64,000 bases of DNA from NCBI RefSeq assembly GCF_036013745.1, contig NZ_CP107880.1:4402001-4466000 (forward strand), written 5' to 3'. Source of the stretch: Streptomyces sp. NBC_00483. GTDB taxonomy: Bacteria > Actinomycetota > Actinomycetes > Streptomycetales > Streptomycetaceae. Made by a program: the position numbers and the translations under genes. Under the pieces are notes generated by a model that saw nothing but the letters and a program-made list of their open reading frames with translations, was not told the DNA's origin and ran no database searches. Of this stretch, positions 34,630 to 43,860 are shown one piece after another; position 1 is the first letter of the stretch, and each line of letters starts with the position of its first letter.

Positions 34630-37068
34630 TCAGTAGGCCAGCCTGGTGGTCTGGTCGAGCTGCGAGTAGTCCGGGTCGTCGAGGATCCAGACGGTGTCGC
34701 GACCGGTGTTGCTCGTGTTGAACTCGATCTGGTGGCTGTTGTGTTTGATCGTCTCCGTGTAGCCCTCGACCGTGACGCGCATCTCTGTGCTCGGGGCCTG
34801 CGCGGGCAGGTCGTACACGGTGAAGTACGCGCTGATGTCGGCGTCGAGGATGTCCAGGTAGTTGGGCATCGTGGCCGCTTCGATGGGCACGCTGCGCAGT
34901 TCGATCCCGGGGTCGGCGAAGCGGCTGATCAGCCAGTTCGCGGCGTCCAGCACGCTGTTGTCGTTGTTCTTCAGGATGGTCAGCGGCTGCGGGGACAGGC
35001 CGAAAGCGTCGATCGAGCTGGTCGAGGCGACACGCTGGGTGGCGCCGTTCGGCCTGTTCGCCTCGACCTGGTTGACCAGCTTCTGGTCGTCGTCCGCGAG
35101 CTTCACCCCAGGTTCGAGGTCGGCGTAGGCGATCGTGAACGTCTCCGCATCCGGGGACGGGTTGTAGCGCACATCGCGGGACTGGTAGGCGAGTCCGAAC
35201 CAGTCGCGTTCGGCGTACAGCTTGCCGGACTCGGTGGATTCAACCTCCCGCATCCGGGCCATGGCGGTGCTCCCGGCGGGGCCCTGGCTGGCCATCGCGT
35301 CATGGGTGTTGCCCAGCACGGTGACCGATGTGAGCCCGGCGTAGTACGCCAGGCGCAGCATGCGGGTGTCGGCGCTCTCGCCCGCGTGCCCGTTCATGCC
35401 GGCGTCGTAGCGGGTGGCCTGGCTCGGGCCGAACGACACGCTGTCGGAGGTGAACGCGGCGACGTGCCCGATTGCCCCCGACCACAGGCGGGTGCCGCGG
35501 TAGCCGCCGACGTGCAGTACGCGCATGTCGTGGACCGATGCCACGAACAGTGAGCTGTCGGCGACCGTGCCGTCGATGCGCAGGGTGTGGGACCGCTCGT
35601 CGTAGGCGACGTGGTGCCAGTTGCCGTCGGCGAGATTGGACGGCCCCCCTGTCGGCGTGAACACCGTGGTGAAACCGTCGCTGATCATCTCGAACTGCAG
35701 GCCGCCGCTCGAGCTGAGGGACATCAACAGCTGGTAGCTGAGGTCTGTCCTGTGGAAACCGAGGATCACACGGTTCGCCGTGGTGGTCTGGATCCACGCC
35801 TCTATGGCGAGGTAGTTGCCCATGAGGTCGGGGAAGTGCGGGCCGAGGTCGGCGGTCAGGTACTTGCCGGCAGTGGCCGACACGGGCGTGAACTGCGCGA
35901 CCTGCTCGCCGGTCTCGGCCGGTCCCTCGGTGCTGCCGAGGGCGAGTGTGCCGCTGCCCGCGGTTCCGGCCTGGACGATGGGCAGGGCGGGGGCGCCGGT
36001 GCCGGACAGGTCGCCCGCGCTCGTCGACGTATCGCCCTCGGTGAGCGGGTAGTACAGCAGCGGCCTGCCCACGATGATTTCCTCGCCGACCATGGACCGC
36101 AGGTTGGGCAGTTTGTTGAACCGCTTGAACAGGTCCGTTGCTGTGATGCTGACCTTGGAGTGCAGGCCTTCCCACTCGATCGGCCATTCGTTGACGGTGC
36201 CCCAGAACCGGGGGCGCACTGAGGCGCCGACGAGATCGAACTCCACAGAGTCGCCGGTGCCACCGGAGCGGAAGGCGGCGAACTCCACCTGGTGCGTGTC
36301 CGCCGTGACCCAGGCCGGGCGGGGCAACGTGCGCCGGGTCGTCCACCCTTGCCCGGTGCTGCTGGTCTCGAAGTAGACGGTGCCGCCGCTCTCGCGGATC
36401 CGCAGCCACGCGTGACTGATCGGGCTGTAGGTGAGGACGGTGGGCGAGGCATCGTTGCCGCCCACCTCGTTGAGCGCGCGCAGCTCGCCGTTGAGCGGGT
36501 TGTAGTGCCAGCGCAGTCGCGTGCCGCTGGTAGCGGAATGGATGTACATGCTGACGGAGGCGGACGCACTGCCCCCGTTCGCGGGGGCGGTGGCGAACTT
36601 GGCCGTCAGCCGTGACCCGGTGAGCGACCATTCGCGCACGCTGCGGAAGAACGAGGTGCCGCTGACGCAGGGCAGCCGCATGCGTCCGCCGGCGACATCC
36701 GCCCCACCGCCGACGGTCCACAGCGACGTGTCGAGCCGGGGGGCGTCGAAGTCGTCGCCGAGCATGGCCATCGGGTAGGGCGCCGATCCGGTGCGCTGCG
36801 GGATGACCGCCACGCTGATCCGGATCGGCGCGTTGCGGCGCACGAACGGCGCATACGGCGACGACGAGTTACCGGGCGTGAACCTCCCGTCCGAGTTGTC
36901 GAGCGTGAGGGTAGCCGTGCCCGGTTGCGTCTCCGACAGCTCGTCGGACGCACCCCGGGTGATGACCACCCCCTGCACCACATCGACGTACTGGGTGATG
37001 TCCGTCCACGCGATCGTGGTCGGCGCCAGCACGAGACCGCCCCACCCCATTTCGACGAGCAGCGGCAC
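34630..37068 (-). CDS. large tail protein with LamG-like domain
   Basis: An 812-residue minor tail protein. Residues 1-90 have the tail-hub-type opening (ITRGASDELSETQPGTATLT, LDNSDGRFTPGN) common in actinophages. Residues about 100-230 are beta-rich and concanavalin-like; residues about 320-510 form a LamG/concanavalin-like lectin domain (HHVAYDERSHTLRIDGTVAD, LHVGGYRGTRLWSGAIGHVA). The C-terminal 200 residues are probably the tail hub. The lectin domain suggests binding of host wall polysaccharide. GTG start 4 bases from the tape-measure stop. Confidence 0.82.
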   Translation of the reverse strand: MPLLVEMGWGGLVLAPTTIAWTDITQYVDVVQGVVITRGASDELSETQPGTATLTLDNSDGRFTPGNSSSPYAPFVRRNAPIRISVAVIPQRTGSAPYPMAMLGDDFDAPRLDTSLWTVGGGADVAGGRMRLPCVSGTSFFRSVREWSLTGSRLTAKFATAPANGGSASASVSMYIHSATSGTRLRWHYNPLNGELRALNEVGGNDASPTVLTYSPISHAWLRIRESGGTVYFETSSTGQGWTTRRTLPRPAWVTADTHQVEFAAFRSGGTGDSVEFDLVGASVRPRFWGTVNEWPIEWEGLHSKVSITATDLFKRFNKLPNLRSMVGEEIIVGRPLLYYPLTEGDTSTSAGDLSGTGAPALPIVQAGTAGSGTLALGSTEGPAETGEQVAQFTPVSATAGKYLTADLGPHFPDLMGNYLAIEAWIQTTTANRVILGFHRTDLSYQLLMSLSSSGGLQFEMISDGFTTVFTPTGGPSNLADGNWHHVAYDERSHTLRIDGTVADSSLFVASVHDMRVLHVGGYRGTRLWSGAIGHVAAFTSDSVSFGPSQATRYDAGMNGHAGESADTRMLRLAYYAGLTSVTVLGNTHDAMASQGPAGSTAMARMREVESTESGKLYAERDWFGLAYQSRDVRYNPSPDAETFTIAYADLEPGVKLADDDQKLVNQVEANRPNGATQRVASTSSIDAFGLSPQPLTILKNNDNSVLDAANWLISRFADPGIELRSVPIEAATMPNYLDILDADISAYFTVYDLPAQAPSTEMRVTVEGYTETIKHNSHQIEFNTSNTGRDTVWILDDPDYSQLDQTTRLAY

Positions 37069-37072
37069 GCGA

Positions 37073-40000
37073 TCACCCCGCCTTCAACGTGATGGCCGTG
37101 CCCTGGACGCGGCCGTATCGGACGATGACTTTCTGCACCTCGCGGGCCACGGCCACCGGGTCCATCGCCGAGGCGATGTTCACGTTCACGACCATGCCGC
37201 CGCCCGCACCGGCCGCGACCGCGGGCCGGCCGAGAACCGGACGCGTCGCGGCCACCCGTCCGGCGACCTCGCCGAGCGCGCGGTCGAGGACCGGAGTGCG
37301 CTCGGTGAGCCCGACCGCCAGGCCCTCGGTGGTGTAGCGGCCCACCTCGGCCATGACGCGCGAGGGGCTCTTGATGCCGAGTGCGCGCCGGATCGCCTTG
37401 TCCATGCCCTTGGCGATCGAGAGCATCTTCTTCTCGATGGCCTTCTGCTGCGAGGACAAGCCCTTGAGGAACCCTTGCCCGGCCGCCTTGCCGCTGTCGT
37501 ACAGGGCGTCGGCGCCCGCGCGGCCGAGGGTTTCGGCCTGCGAGTTCACCTTGTACTGCGTGGAGTTGATCTCCTTGAACAGCTTGCTGCTCGCGCCCGC
37601 GAGCGCGGAGGCGTAGGCGTAGCCCTCCTCCGGGCCCATGGTCAAAATCTCCCTGAGCATAGTCTTGTTGAGACCGCGCTTCTTCAGGGTGTTGATGTAC
37701 GAGGTGAAGGTCTTCATCTTGGCGAGCCGCTGCTGCAGCTTGCTGTTGATGCCCGACGCGGACACCTGCTCCTCGCCCTCGAACATGCCGCCCAAGCTGG
37801 CCGATTGCTTCGCTCCGACACGGGTCGTCTCGGCGAAATCCTTGGCGCGCTTGATGGTGGCGGCGAGGGTGTCACGCTTCCCGGCCAGGGACGTCAGTGT
37901 CTTCGTGTTGCGGTTGACGTAGGCGACGAGCCGGTTGTCCTTGCTGCCGGTGAACGCCGACCAGATGTCCTTGGCCAAGTCCTTGGACGTGGACTTGATC
38001 TTGGCTTTGGAGCCGGTGAGACCAGAGATCAGCCCCTTGCCCACGTCGTTGGCGAGCGCCTTGGTCCGCTTCGACGGCGACGCGATCTGCAACTCCTGCT
38101 TCATCGCCGTGATGATGTGGCCGGCCGCCGAGCGGGCGGCACCGCCGATCGATCCCATCGAGCCGAGCAGCCCCGCGGTGAGGCCCGCGCCCGCGGCCAT
38201 ACCGACCCCGGAAGGGGAGTCCAGGCGGGCGCCCGCGGCCATGGCCTTGGAGTCCCGGTGGCTGAACACCCTCTCGCCGCCCTGGAAGCGCACCAGCTCC
38301 GGGCCCTCTTCACCCACGACGGCCCAACCCGGCTTGGGGCGGCCGCCGTCGGCGAATCCGGCCAGCCTGCTGACGGCATCCATGCCTGCCTGAATGCGCC
38401 GCTGGACCGTGATCGTCACGGTTTTCGAGTGGACTCTGCCGATCTCCCCGACGATCTGACGGGCGGCGCGGGAAGCAAGGTCCTGGAGCCTGACCGCGGG
38501 TTTGCGGTCCTTGATCGACGCCAACTGTCCCTTGGCCGAACGCACCTTGTTCTGCAGGTCGTCGATCTTCGCCTGCAAGGCGGCGCGCTTCGACGGGGGC
38601 ACACTCTTCATCTGCGCCTTGGCCGCCGCGATCTGCGATTGCCAGTTGCTGATGTTCAGCTTCAGCTTGCCCGCCGACAACTTCGGGCCCACCGATGCGG
38701 CGAATCCGGCGGCCTTGTCCTCGGCGGACTTCAACCCCTGGATGTACGAGACGCTGAAGTCCTTGAACTTGCGGTCCGCCGTTCGCAACTTGTCGCCGAT
38801 GCCCGGGATCCAGCCGAAGGCACTCGCCGCGCCGTGCAGGATGCCGCCCAGCGCGACGACGATCCCGGTCGACATGATGCGGAACGCGTGGATCAGATGG
38901 GGCAGCGCCGTCACACCGGCCTGGACCAGCGTGAGGAAGGCAATGCCGCCCTGCCGGGACAGCTCCATGATCGAGCCCTTGTTGCGCTCGATGGCCTCCG
39001 ACAGCGACTGCAGCGGACCCTTGGCCCTGTCGAGCTGCGAGAACGACGGCAGCAGACTGCCGACCAGGGCCGACCCCACATCGCGTGCCACGGGGCCGAT
39101 GATCTGCATGACCTGCATGATCGACTTCAAACCGAAGCCGAGGTCCTTGAAGACCGGTGCCAGTGCCTTCGCACCCTGCCCGAGCAGGTCGAGCCCGGTC
39201 GACACGGACAGCCCCGCACTGCGGAACGCCTCACCGAACAGCGGACCCAGCGAGCGGGCGACCTCGCCCGAGAACCGGCCGATCGCGGGCAGCACCCGGT
39301 TGAGCATGTCGAACAGCCCGTTCAGCATCGACGCGCTGCCGGAGACGCCGACCTTCAGCCCGTCGAACATGCCGGGCAGACCACGGCCCAACAGGTTGCT
39401 CAGCCCGGACGACAGGGCCATCAGCGTCGGCTTCGACGCTGCCCCGAAGTCCAGGAAGGCGCGGCCGAGGCGACCCACGCCCGTCGCCATGTCGACGACG
39501 AACCGCTTGCCCAGCGTGAAGTTCGCTTGCAGGTCCCGCTGGAACCCGGAATCCCGGAAGACACCGCCGGCCTTCCGGGCGAGACTGCCGAACGTGCCGC
39601 CCAAGTCGACCATGTTCCGGCCGAGCAGCTTGACCAGCGGGGACGCCGCCTTCACCGCAGAGGTGAAGCCCGGCAACATCGCCTTCTGGACGTCCTTGCC
39701 GACCCCAGAGAACTCCTTCTTCAGCGAGACGAGTTCCTTGGTGAACCCGCGCGCCTCCGGGCTGAGTTTCTTGAGGGCGGCCGCGTACTCCTTCTTGCCC
39801 TTGCCCGCGGCCTCCATCGCGTCGCTGACACCGGCGAACCCGGCCTTCATGGTGCCCGCGGCGAGCCCGGCCCCGAGCATCATCGGGACGACCGCTCCGA
39901 GCGCCGGCAGTAGCGACGCACCGGCCAGGGCGGCCACGACCTTCAGCTTGCCGCCGAGGCCGCCGCCCTCGTCGAGCTGCTCGGAAGCCTTCTCGGCCGC

Positions 40001-40420
40001 GCCGCCGAGCACGCTCGCCGCACGGCCCGCGCTGAGAAACCGGCCGTTGGAGTCGCGCAGCCGGACGTTGACGTTCGCGGCCGCGCGGTCCGCCTGCCGC
40101 AGCACCGGGGGCAGCCCGGCGGTGACCGTGGCCATCCGCTGCGCGGCCGTGGAACCGGCGACGAAGCGGCCGTTGAGGTCGCGCCACCGGCCGTTGCTGT
40201 CCTGGATCAGCCGGGAGGCGTGGGCGACGGAGACGAACCGGCCCTCGAGGTCGCGCAGTTGCCCGTTAGCGTCGCGGCTGAATACGCGCAGCGCGCGGCT
40301 GCTGGCCTGGCTGTCGTCGGCCAGACGCCGGTGCAGGCGCGCCGAGCTGTCACCGGCCCGGTTGAGGACCGGGGACAGGCGGTCGTCGCCGTCGAGGATG
40401 AAACGCAGGCGCTCAGCCAC
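37073..40420 (-). CDS. tail tape measure protein
   Basis: A 1,115-residue protein, the longest in the window, after the frameshifted chaperone genes as in siphoviruses. It sets tail length and is ejected with the DNA. Residues about 40-130 carry at least three copies of a D-x-NG-x-(W/L)RDLxGRFVS-like motif (SRDANGQLRDLEGRFVS, QDSNGRWRDLNGRFVA, RDSNGRFLSA). Several hydrophobic stretches follow (about 160-200 and in the middle). The C-terminal half is Lys/Ser-rich with helical repeats. By length it predicts a tail of roughly 165 nm if 1.5 Angstrom per residue applies. Confidence 0.93.
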   Translation of the reverse strand: MAERLRFILDGDDRLSPVLNRAGDSSARLHRRLADDSQASSRALRVFSRDANGQLRDLEGRFVSVAHASRLIQDSNGRWRDLNGRFVAGSTAAQRMATVTAGLPPVLRQADRAAANVNVRLRDSNGRFLSAGRAASVLGGAAEKASEQLDEGGGLGGKLKVVAALAGASLLPALGAVVPMMLGAGLAAGTMKAGFAGVSDAMEAAGKGKKEYAAALKKLSPEARGFTKELVSLKKEFSGVGKDVQKAMLPGFTSAVKAASPLVKLLGRNMVDLGGTFGSLARKAGGVFRDSGFQRDLQANFTLGKRFVVDMATGVGRLGRAFLDFGAASKPTLMALSSGLSNLLGRGLPGMFDGLKVGVSGSASMLNGLFDMLNRVLPAIGRFSGEVARSLGPLFGEAFRSAGLSVSTGLDLLGQGAKALAPVFKDLGFGLKSIMQVMQIIGPVARDVGSALVGSLLPSFSQLDRAKGPLQSLSEAIERNKGSIMELSRQGGIAFLTLVQAGVTALPHLIHAFRIMSTGIVVALGGILHGAASAFGWIPGIGDKLRTADRKFKDFSVSYIQGLKSAEDKAAGFAASVGPKLSAGKLKLNISNWQSQIAAAKAQMKSVPPSKRAALQAKIDDLQNKVRSAKGQLASIKDRKPAVRLQDLASRAARQIVGEIGRVHSKTVTITVQRRIQAGMDAVSRLAGFADGGRPKPGWAVVGEEGPELVRFQGGERVFSHRDSKAMAAGARLDSPSGVGMAAGAGLTAGLLGSMGSIGGAARSAAGHIITAMKQELQIASPSKRTKALANDVGKGLISGLTGSKAKIKSTSKDLAKDIWSAFTGSKDNRLVAYVNRNTKTLTSLAGKRDTLAATIKRAKDFAETTRVGAKQSASLGGMFEGEEQVSASGINSKLQQRLAKMKTFTSYINTLKKRGLNKTMLREILTMGPEEGYAYASALAGASSKLFKEINSTQYKVNSQAETLGRAGADALYDSGKAAGQGFLKGLSSQQKAIEKKMLSIAKGMDKAIRRALGIKSPSRVMAEVGRYTTEGLAVGLTERTPVLDRALGEVAGRVAATRPVLGRPAVAAGAGGGMVVNVNIASAMDPVAVAREVQKVIVRYGRVQGTAITLKAG

Positions 40421-40456
40421 AGCCCGCCCCCTTTGCTCAGGGCGGGCGGCGGCCCG

Positions 40457-40654
40457 CTATTCGGTTGTGGCGGACGCCCGTAGGCGGGCCTCGTGCTGGT
40501 CGATCCATGCGGCGAGCAGCTCGAACCGTTCGACGGTCAGCTCGTCGACGTCGCGCGCCGTGTAGTGCAGGTACAGGCCGAACAGCGGGAGGTAGCTGTT
40601 CAGCCGGTCGCTGAACCATTCGTCGTCTCCGGCTCCGGGGCGGGGGCCGGGGCT
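40457..40654 (-). CDS. tail assembly chaperone, frameshift extension (T-like)
   Basis: A 65-codon segment reached only by a -1 shift from the upstream chaperone gene at CCCAAAA. After the shift the ribosome reads SPGPRPGAGDDEWFSDRLN and ends in ATTE. The combined protein would be about 198 residues. A start codon for independent translation (GTG 40690) exists but has no good ribosome site. This is the equivalent of lambda gpGT; the extension is expected to bind the tail tube protein while the common part binds the tape measure. Confidence 0.85.
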   Translation of the reverse strand, partial: SPGPRPGAGDDEWFSDRLNSYLPLFGLYLHYTARDVDELTVERFELLAAWIDQHEARLRASATTE

Positions 40655-41052
40655 TTTGGGGTGGTCGCGTCCTTGATGGCCAGCTCGCACGCCTCACGGT
40701 CGAATGCGGCAGACCGCAGCTCGTCGAACGCGTCCGCCAGCTTCTCGGGGTGGTCGCCGTAGACGCGCACCAGCTCGGCCGCGTACTGGGGGATTTCCTT
40801 CGCGTCCAGGCGCACGCGCACCTCGTCGTCGAAGGGGTCGAACTCGGCAAGGCGCAGGGAGGAGTTGCTGCGCTTCTTGACCACCCAGCCCACGACGCGG
40901 ATGGCGGTGATGTCGCCGTCCTCCATGCCGCTGAGCACGGCGCCCCACTTCATGTCGGCGGTGCGCTCGATGATCTGCACCTCGGAGGCGCGCATGCGGC
41001 CCGCGTCGAGGATCTCGGTGTCGCCACCCTCGGGCGTGTACTCAATGATCAC
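40600..41052 (-). CDS. tail assembly chaperone (G-like)
   Basis: A 150-residue protein: MIIEYTPEGGDTEILDAGRM, a beta-rich core, and a helical RLDAKEIPQYAAELVRVYGD, ending in a Pro/Ala-rich tail. GTG 41052 follows AAGGA by 7 bases. Near its 3' end the codons CCA AAA, preceded by C, form the slippery heptamer CCCAAAA (40654-40660), allowing a fraction of ribosomes to make the longer G-T fusion. It assists tape-measure folding and tail assembly. Confidence 0.85.
   Translation of the reverse strand: MIIEYTPEGGDTEILDAGRMRASEVQIIERTADMKWGAVLSGMEDGDITAIRVVGWVVKKRSNSSLRLAEFDPFDDEVRVRLDAKEIPQYAAELVRVYGDHPEKLADAFDELRSAAFDREACELAIKDATTPKAPAPAPEPETTNGSATG
40654..40660 (-). other. -1 ribosomal frameshift site CCCAAAA
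   Basis: In the zero frame the codons are ACC-CCA-AAA-GCC; the heptamer C-CCA-AAA fits X-XXY-YYZ. A -1 slip gives CCC-AAA-AGC and enters the downstream open frame, which has no in-frame stop until 40457. Confidence 0.88.
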
Positions 41053-41063
41053 GTGTCGTTCCT

Positions 41064-41600
41064 TCAGCTCAGGCGGCGGCGCACGTCGTCCAGGACGCGG
41101 GCGACCTCGCGCTCGATACGGGGCATGTGGTCGCGGACGGTGTTGTCCCACCAATGCGGCTGTACGTACTGGCTGGCCCAACGGCTCCGGTTGTTGAAGA
41201 CCGGGTGACGGATGCGGCCGGGCGGCGGTCCCTCGTTGATGACCTTGGGCATGTTCCGCAGGTCCGCCGGCAGGCGGCTCTTGTCGACCCACACCTTGGC
41301 GCCCGCCCCACCGGCGGTGGTGCGGACGCTGATCCGGATGGCGCCCGCGATCGTGGCGCGCAGCGGCCTCGTGGTCGGCGACGGGCCACCGTGCGGCACG
41401 ACGCCGTCACGGTTGCGCTTGCGGCCGTCCGACCGGATGTCCAGGCCCCGGATCTTCGACTGCAGGTCGTCTTTGAGCGGCTCGGCCGCGTGCCGGATTC
41501 GGCGCTGCATGGATGAGCGGATGTTCTCGTTACCGGCAGCCCGCAGCCTGCGCTGCAGTTCGAGCAGGCTGCCGGTGTTGAGGATGCGTACCTCGCGCAC
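41064..41600 (-). CDS. head-tail connector / tail completion protein (HK97 gp10-like)
   Basis: A 178-residue basic protein: LLELQRRLRAAGNENIRSSM, then WVDKSRLPADLRNMPKVINE and a conserved-looking GRIRHPVFNN...WWDN segment ending in VLDDVRRRLS. The pattern (HPVF, W-x-x-Q, Arg/Glu-rich end) matches the HK97 gp10 family. GTG 41600 starts 7 bases after the tail tube gene stop. Confidence 0.75.
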   Translation of the reverse strand: MREVRILNTGSLLELQRRLRAAGNENIRSSMQRRIRHAAEPLKDDLQSKIRGLDIRSDGRKRNRDGVVPHGGPSPTTRPLRATIAGAIRISVRTTAGGAGAKVWVDKSRLPADLRNMPKVINEGPPPGRIRHPVFNNRSRWASQYVQPHWWDNTVRDHMPRIEREVARVLDDVRRRLS

Positions 41601-41607
41601 CTTGCAC

Positions 41608-42594
41608 CTACAGGGTGATGTCGGTGCTGATGTACTCGATGGCGGGTTGGTTCGTCCCGTCGTACAGGCCCGTGAAGCTGATGGTCGGCTTGACGACCTC
41701 GAACCCCTCGACGGTCGGCGGCGCCTCGTCGATACGGATCGCGGGCAGCTTGATCCGGAAAGTCTCGAAAAACGTCGACGCGATGTTCGGGCCGATGAAC
41801 TCCCACACCAGCGCCGTCGCAGCGTCGCTCGTGTGCAGGTCGTCGAGGATCGTGTCGACGTAGTCCATCTCGAGGCTGCCAGTGATCTTGACCTGGTCGT
41901 TCGAAATGGGTTCCTTCTTGAGCCCGGCCTGCCCGGCATAGAACCGGTCCACAGCCTGTGGACGCTCGAACTTCACGCTGACCTTGCGGATGCCGTCGCG
42001 CGCCACCTCCGTGCCGAACGGCCCCGTTTTCAGGCCCATCTGCACGAAGTGGAACGGGGACTGCGCCGCGTAGCTCGCGACGACCAGGGTCTGCGTCTCG
42101 TCGCAGTCCTTGCAGTCGAACTCGAAGCTGGCGGTGAGCATGCCGCCGCTCTCGCACGAGAACTCGGCCGAGGTGACCTTGCAGCCCAGAAAGGTCTTGT
42201 CGCTCACGGCGCCGGTGGTGAGCGGCACGCCCTTCTGGATCACCAGGGATTTGCCCGCCGTGTCGGCGAGCGTGTGAGTCTGCAGGTACGCCGGACCCGC
42301 GCCCTGCTGTACCGGCGTGACCGTCGTCCCCATGAGGGCCTGCAGCAGCAGCCCCATGCCCTTGTTGGTGACCTCGAGGTCGACGCTGCCGTTGGCCTCG
42401 CGCTGGGTGACCACGCGCCGCGAGGACAGCGGCAGCAGACGGCCGGCCGCGATGCCGGCGGACTGAGCCGTCGTCTTCTTCAGGACCAGCGATTCCTTGG
42501 TGAATTCCAGGTGCTTGCCCGGCGCCACGTAGGTGCCGTAAGTGGTCTCCGCGCCGATGCTGAGCTGGGCGCCGAGCCCGGATCCGATCGCCAT
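41608..42594 (-). CDS. major tail tube protein
   Basis: A 328-residue structural protein, MAIGSGLGAQLSIGAETTYG at the start with the GAETTYGTYVAP motif typical of siphovirus tail tube subunits. The core is beta-rich; Cys pairs in CDKDCDE-like FDCKDCDE (about 158) may be structural. It ends ISTDITL. Placed between the connectors and the tape measure, as expected. Confidence 0.88.
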   Translation of the reverse strand: MAIGSGLGAQLSIGAETTYGTYVAPGKHLEFTKESLVLKKTTAQSAGIAAGRLLPLSSRRVVTQREANGSVDLEVTNKGMGLLLQALMGTTVTPVQQGAGPAYLQTHTLADTAGKSLVIQKGVPLTTGAVSDKTFLGCKVTSAEFSCESGGMLTASFEFDCKDCDETQTLVVASYAAQSPFHFVQMGLKTGPFGTEVARDGIRKVSVKFERPQAVDRFYAGQAGLKKEPISNDQVKITGSLEMDYVDTILDDLHTSDAATALVWEFIGPNIASTFFETFRIKLPAIRIDEAPPTVEGFEVVKPTISFTGLYDGTNQPAIEYISTDITL

Positions 42595-42597
42595 GGA

Positions 42598-42801
42598 TCA
42601 GTCCTCCTTCTGCAGCGACTTCGCCGCGGTCTTCTTGGGCTTGGCGCCCGGCTCCTCGACCGGCTCCCACGTCGCCGTCTGGCAGACGTAGGCCTCGAAC
42701 CGGTCGTCGGGCACTTCGACAATCGCGTCGGGCTCGACAGTCCGGCCGGCCAACTCAGGCACGGTCACCGGCTCGGGCCCGATCAGACGCACACGCGCCA
42801 T
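42598..42801 (-). CDS. small phage structural-region protein, unknown function
   Basis: A 67-residue protein: MARVRLIGPEPVTVPELAGR begins a small beta domain, then a Lys/Pro-rich tail ends AAKSLQKED. Similar tiny proteins are common between connector and tail tube genes of actinophages. It starts and ends within 30 bases of its neighbours. Confidence 0.65.
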   Translation of the reverse strand: MARVRLIGPEPVTVPELAGRTVEPDAIVEVPDDRFEAYVCQTATWEPVEEPGAKPKKTAAKSLQKED

Positions 42802-42826
42802 GGGGTACTCCTCGGGTGGTGGTGGA

Positions 42827-43297
42827 TCAGATACGGGCCCGGCACGAGACGGTGAACGACAGGCCCGCCAGGGCGCCGTCGCCGGTCTGCTCCTGGGCGA
42901 GGTTGCCGGTGGTCAGGTGCGCCCACAGGACCGTGCCGTTCAGCGTCGGCGCCTCGGGTGCGACGTCCGTGGCGCGCAGCGCCTGCTCGACCACGGCGAC
43001 CATGTCGAACACGGTCTCCCTGCGCAGGCTCATGTCGGTGTCACCGGCCCGCGCCTCGGCATAGCAGCGGATCGTGAACGACTCGTCGCGGGTGCGGGCG
43101 CCCGCCGAGTTGAACGACTGCTCGATGTCGACAGCGCCGTCACCGCTCGGCGACCAGCCGACACACAAGCGCCGCTTCCCGCTGAAGTTCGTGGCGGTCG
43201 GACCGTCCACGATCGTCACGTCCGACAGCGCCGGGGCCGCACGCAGGATGGCCAGCAGCGCGGCGACCGCTTCCGGTGCGCGGGACGTTGTCGCCAT
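42827..43297 (-). CDS. tail terminator/minor head-tail protein
   Basis: A 156-residue protein with a helical start (EAVAALLAILRAAPALSDVT) and alternating strands (FTIRCYAEARAGDTDMSLRR, LAGLSFTVSCRARI). Layout and position suit a siphovirus tail terminator (lambda gpU/HK97 gp10-neighbour type). The ATG at 43297 overlaps the previous stop as TGATG. Confidence 0.65.
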   Translation of the reverse strand: MATTSRAPEAVAALLAILRAAPALSDVTIVDGPTATNFSGKRRLCVGWSPSGDGAVDIEQSFNSAGARTRDESFTIRCYAEARAGDTDMSLRRETVFDMVAVVEQALRATDVAPEAPTLNGTVLWAHLTTGNLAQEQTGDGALAGLSFTVSCRARI

Positions 43298-43845
43298 CAC
43301 GCCACCCCCGGCGGCAGCTTGTGCGCCTCGAGCAGCTGCAACACCCGGTTGGGCACCGCGTACCCGAACCCCGGGATCGGCTCGCTGACGCTGAAGTCGT
43401 CAGCGCCGCCCTGCCCGCGCGCGCTGCCGTACTGGGTGCGCCACAGGTGTTGGAGCAGGATGCGGGCGGCCAGCTTGATGGTGGGCATCTCCGCGGCCCG
43501 CCCGGCGGTGTACGTGAACGTCCAGGGCCCGCCGTAGAACCGGCCGCCGGACAGACGCCGCACGATGCCGGTCGTGCCGTCGAGGTGCAGCTGCGCGACG
43601 TCGAGCGCCGTGCCACCGGTCAGCTGCGGCTCGACGGACACGAGCGCAACGGCCGGCGTCTTCAGCAGGCACAGCGTCGTACCGGTGCCGTTCACGGTCT
43701 CGGTGATCTCGCGCTGTTCGACGACGCCCACGAGGTTCTCGATGGGGGCGGTGATGCCGTCGATGTACGCCTGCAGCTCGTCGTCGTCCCCGCCGCTCTC
43801 GATGTCGAGCTGGGCCTTGGCCTCGGCCAGGGTGATGATGCCCAC
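43297..43845 (-). CDS. head-tail connector protein (HK97 gp6-like)
   Basis: A 182-residue protein. MGIITLAEAKAQLDIESGGD then DDELQAYIDGITAPIENLVG is the characteristic helical start of gp6-like adaptors, followed by a beta domain and the C-terminal IKLAARILLQHLWRTQYG helix. It bridges portal and tail. The gene couples to the next by TGATG. Confidence 0.82.
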   Translation of the reverse strand: MGIITLAEAKAQLDIESGGDDDELQAYIDGITAPIENLVGVVEQREITETVNGTGTTLCLLKTPAVALVSVEPQLTGGTALDVAQLHLDGTTGIVRRLSGGRFYGGPWTFTYTAGRAAEMPTIKLAARILLQHLWRTQYGSARGQGGADDFSVSEPIPGFGYAVPNRVLQLLEAHKLPPGVA

Positions 43846-43860
43846 GGCTGCCCCTCTCGC

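Noticed and set aside
36791..39913. A 1,040-codon frame opposite the tape measure gene
   Set aside because: It is the antisense shadow of a recognised tape measure gene and has no family features.
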